From assembly GCA_001791715.1 (NCBI GenBank), contig MGFD01000067.1, positions 2,936 through 8,151 of the forward strand: a DNA stretch of 5,216 nucleotides, written 5' to 3'. The notes under the pieces are model-generated. The model was not told the origin of the DNA and did not search any database. It saw only the letters and a list, made by a program, of their open reading frames with translations. Each line of letters opens with the position of its first letter. The first letter of the stretch is position 1. The DNA comes from Candidatus Uhrbacteria bacterium RIFOXYB2_FULL_45_11 (GTDB taxonomy: Bacteria; Patescibacteriota; Patescibacteriia; UBA9934; GWF2-40-263). The translations under genes and the position numbers were made by a program. This document shows positions 4,123 through 5,216 of the stretch, in pieces.

Positions 4123-5216
4123 TTACACTTTTTCAAACCCAACCACCAGATCAAATTCATTTGCGCGGAATGCTTCTTGAATTTCTGGGGCGTCGCCATC
4201 GATTCGCAAACTTGTTGCGAGTGTGCCGTCGAGTAACGCTTGTTTGTGTTCTTCTACCGCAAGCTTGATCTCATCGTTTCCGGATACGTAAATCAGAATG
4301 CGATCGTTGATTGTGAGTCCGGTTTTCTTGCGAAGATCATTGATATGGCGAACGATTTCGCGCACGGTTCCCTCTCGGACAAGTTCTGGAGTGAGCTTGA
4401 GATCAAGGAACGCCGCGAGTTCTTCGCCCTTTGTGACGACAACTGTTTTCACGTTTACTTCATCCGCAATGAGTGATCGATACGCTTCATCGAGTTCTCC
4501 ACCTGGAAGATGGATCAACACTTCATTCAACACTTGGCGCACAGGAATACCTGCGTCCGCGCGATGTTGAAGTGCACGTGAAACAAGCGCACGTGTTGTT
4601 CCCATTTTCTCAAGAACCTCTTGGTTTGCGATCTGTACCTCTGGCCATGCATCAAGGTGAACAGATTCGAATTCTCCGCCAATCGTTTTGTAAACGTGCT
4701 CTGCAAAGAATGGTGTAAATGGTGCCATCACTTTTGAAAGCTGAAGGAGGACATGACGAAGCGTTGTGAGTGCCGCACGAGAATCATCATCTTCTGTTTT
4801 GAAACGATCGCGTGATCGTCGCAAATACCAAGTAGACATGTCATCAATGAATGCACGCATCGCGCGGCCGGCACGCACCGTATCGTATGCATCCATATTC
4901 TCCGTCGCCTCTTTTACAAGTTCATCAAGACGCGCAAGGATCCATGCATCGAGTACGTTCTCACGAGAAACTTCAGCAAGTAATTCGATTTTGTCTTTGT
5001 ACTGTTCATAAAATGACAGCACGTTTGATGCGAGATTCAACACCTTCTTCACAACTTCATCCACCTCGCGATCCGAGAACACAGCGTCATCCGCTTTCAT
5101 CACAGCGGATGTCATGAGATGAAATCTGAGTGCATCTGCTCCGTATTTTTCAAGAAGAATATCCGGATCTGTGTAATTCATTTTTGATTTCGAAAGCTTC
5201 TCGCGTTTTTCGTTCA
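4123..5216 (-). CDS. ileS: Isoleucyl-tRNA synthetase, C-terminal part (runs off right edge)
   Basis: IleS charges tRNA-Ile with isoleucine in the cytoplasm. The frame is open from the right edge to TAA (4125-4123), giving 363 residues. An ATG at 5181 is internal: upstream in-frame codons at 5199-5185 encode KLSKS, the class I signature KMSKS with Leu for Met, followed by NYTDPDILLEKYGADALRF. Next comes the helical anticodon-binding domain (LDAWILARLDELVKEATENMDAYDTVRAGRAMRAFI and STWYLRRSRDRF). The C-terminus (LTPELVREGTVREIVRHINDLRKKTGLTINDRILIYV) matches the tail of type-2, eukaryote/archaea-like IleS. No cysteine zinc finger of the type-1 bacterial enzyme is present, and the protein ends GFEKV. 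Type-2 enzymes are known for natural mupirocin tolerance, though the active site is outside the window. The N-terminal half, with HIGH motif and editing domain, is not seen. Transcription ends at the shared hairpin 4086-4120. Confidence 0.95.
   Translation of the reverse strand, partial: NEKREKLSKSKMNYTDPDILLEKYGADALRFHLMTSAVMKADDAVFSDREVDEVVKKVLNLASNVLSFYEQYKDKIELLAEVSRENVLDAWILARLDELVKEATENMDAYDTVRAGRAMRAFIDDMSTWYLRRSRDRFKTEDDDSRAALTTLRHVLLQLSKVMAPFTPFFAEHVYKTIGGEFESVHLDAWPEVQIANQEVLEKMGTTRALVSRALQHRADAGIPVRQVLNEVLIHLPGGELDEAYRSLIADEVNVKTVVVTKGEELAAFLDLKLTPELVREGTVREIVRHINDLRKKTGLTINDRILIYVSGNDEIKLAVEEHKQALLDGTLATSLRIDGDAPEIQEAFRANEFDLVVGFEKV

Overview
The window looks like chromosome from an uncultivated, small-genome bacterium, most plausibly Candidate Phyla Radiation/Patescibacteria. 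This is an inference, and no marker here settles it. The grounds are an isoleucyl-tRNA synthetase of the type-2 (archaeal/eukaryote-like) form, a TrmB-type regulator, very short leaders and compact spacing. UGA acts as a normal stop: two genes end in TGA at or inside their terminators, which argues against the UGA-recoding Gracilibacteria/Absconditabacteria lineages.

Layout from left to right. 1-314 (minus) is the start of an unrecognised cysteine-containing protein that runs off the left edge and has a strong GGAGG ribosome site. Just upstream of it in the same transcript, 340-561 (minus) is a protein-like frame with no usable start codon. It lies behind a palindromic repeat (575-651) and a TTGACA promoter (719-691), and it looks like a disrupted gene. 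692-839 is AT-rich intergenic DNA with one perfect palindrome. From about 874 to 1404 (plus) there is no convincing protein, but there is a GC-richer block with its own extended -10 promoter, many nested RNA helices, a possible closing helix and a strong intrinsic terminator. I read it as a roughly 0.5-kb structured non-coding RNA of no family I can recognise, and it is the most interesting item in the window. 1416-1520 is a perfect 30-bp inverted repeat around a 45-bp centre.

The right half is conventional. 1526-2269 (minus) is a TrmB-family regulator. 2340-3107 (minus) is a short-chain dehydrogenase/reductase-like protein whose catalytic tyrosine is replaced by phenylalanine. 3267-4109 (plus) is a winged-helix protein of unknown function, divergent from the SDR gene and with a palindromic operator candidate upstream. 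4123-5216 (minus) is the 3' part of ileS. The winged-helix gene and ileS converge on one bidirectional terminator, and another strong terminator separates the SDR gene from the TrmB gene. Most genes therefore appear to be single-gene units.

Five promoter candidates share a TGN extended -10. Two genes (TrmB and the winged-helix gene) start 6-9 nt after the -10 hexamer without a Shine-Dalgarno sequence, so they are probably leaderless or nearly so. The 1-314 gene, which lies inside a transcript, has a textbook Shine-Dalgarno.
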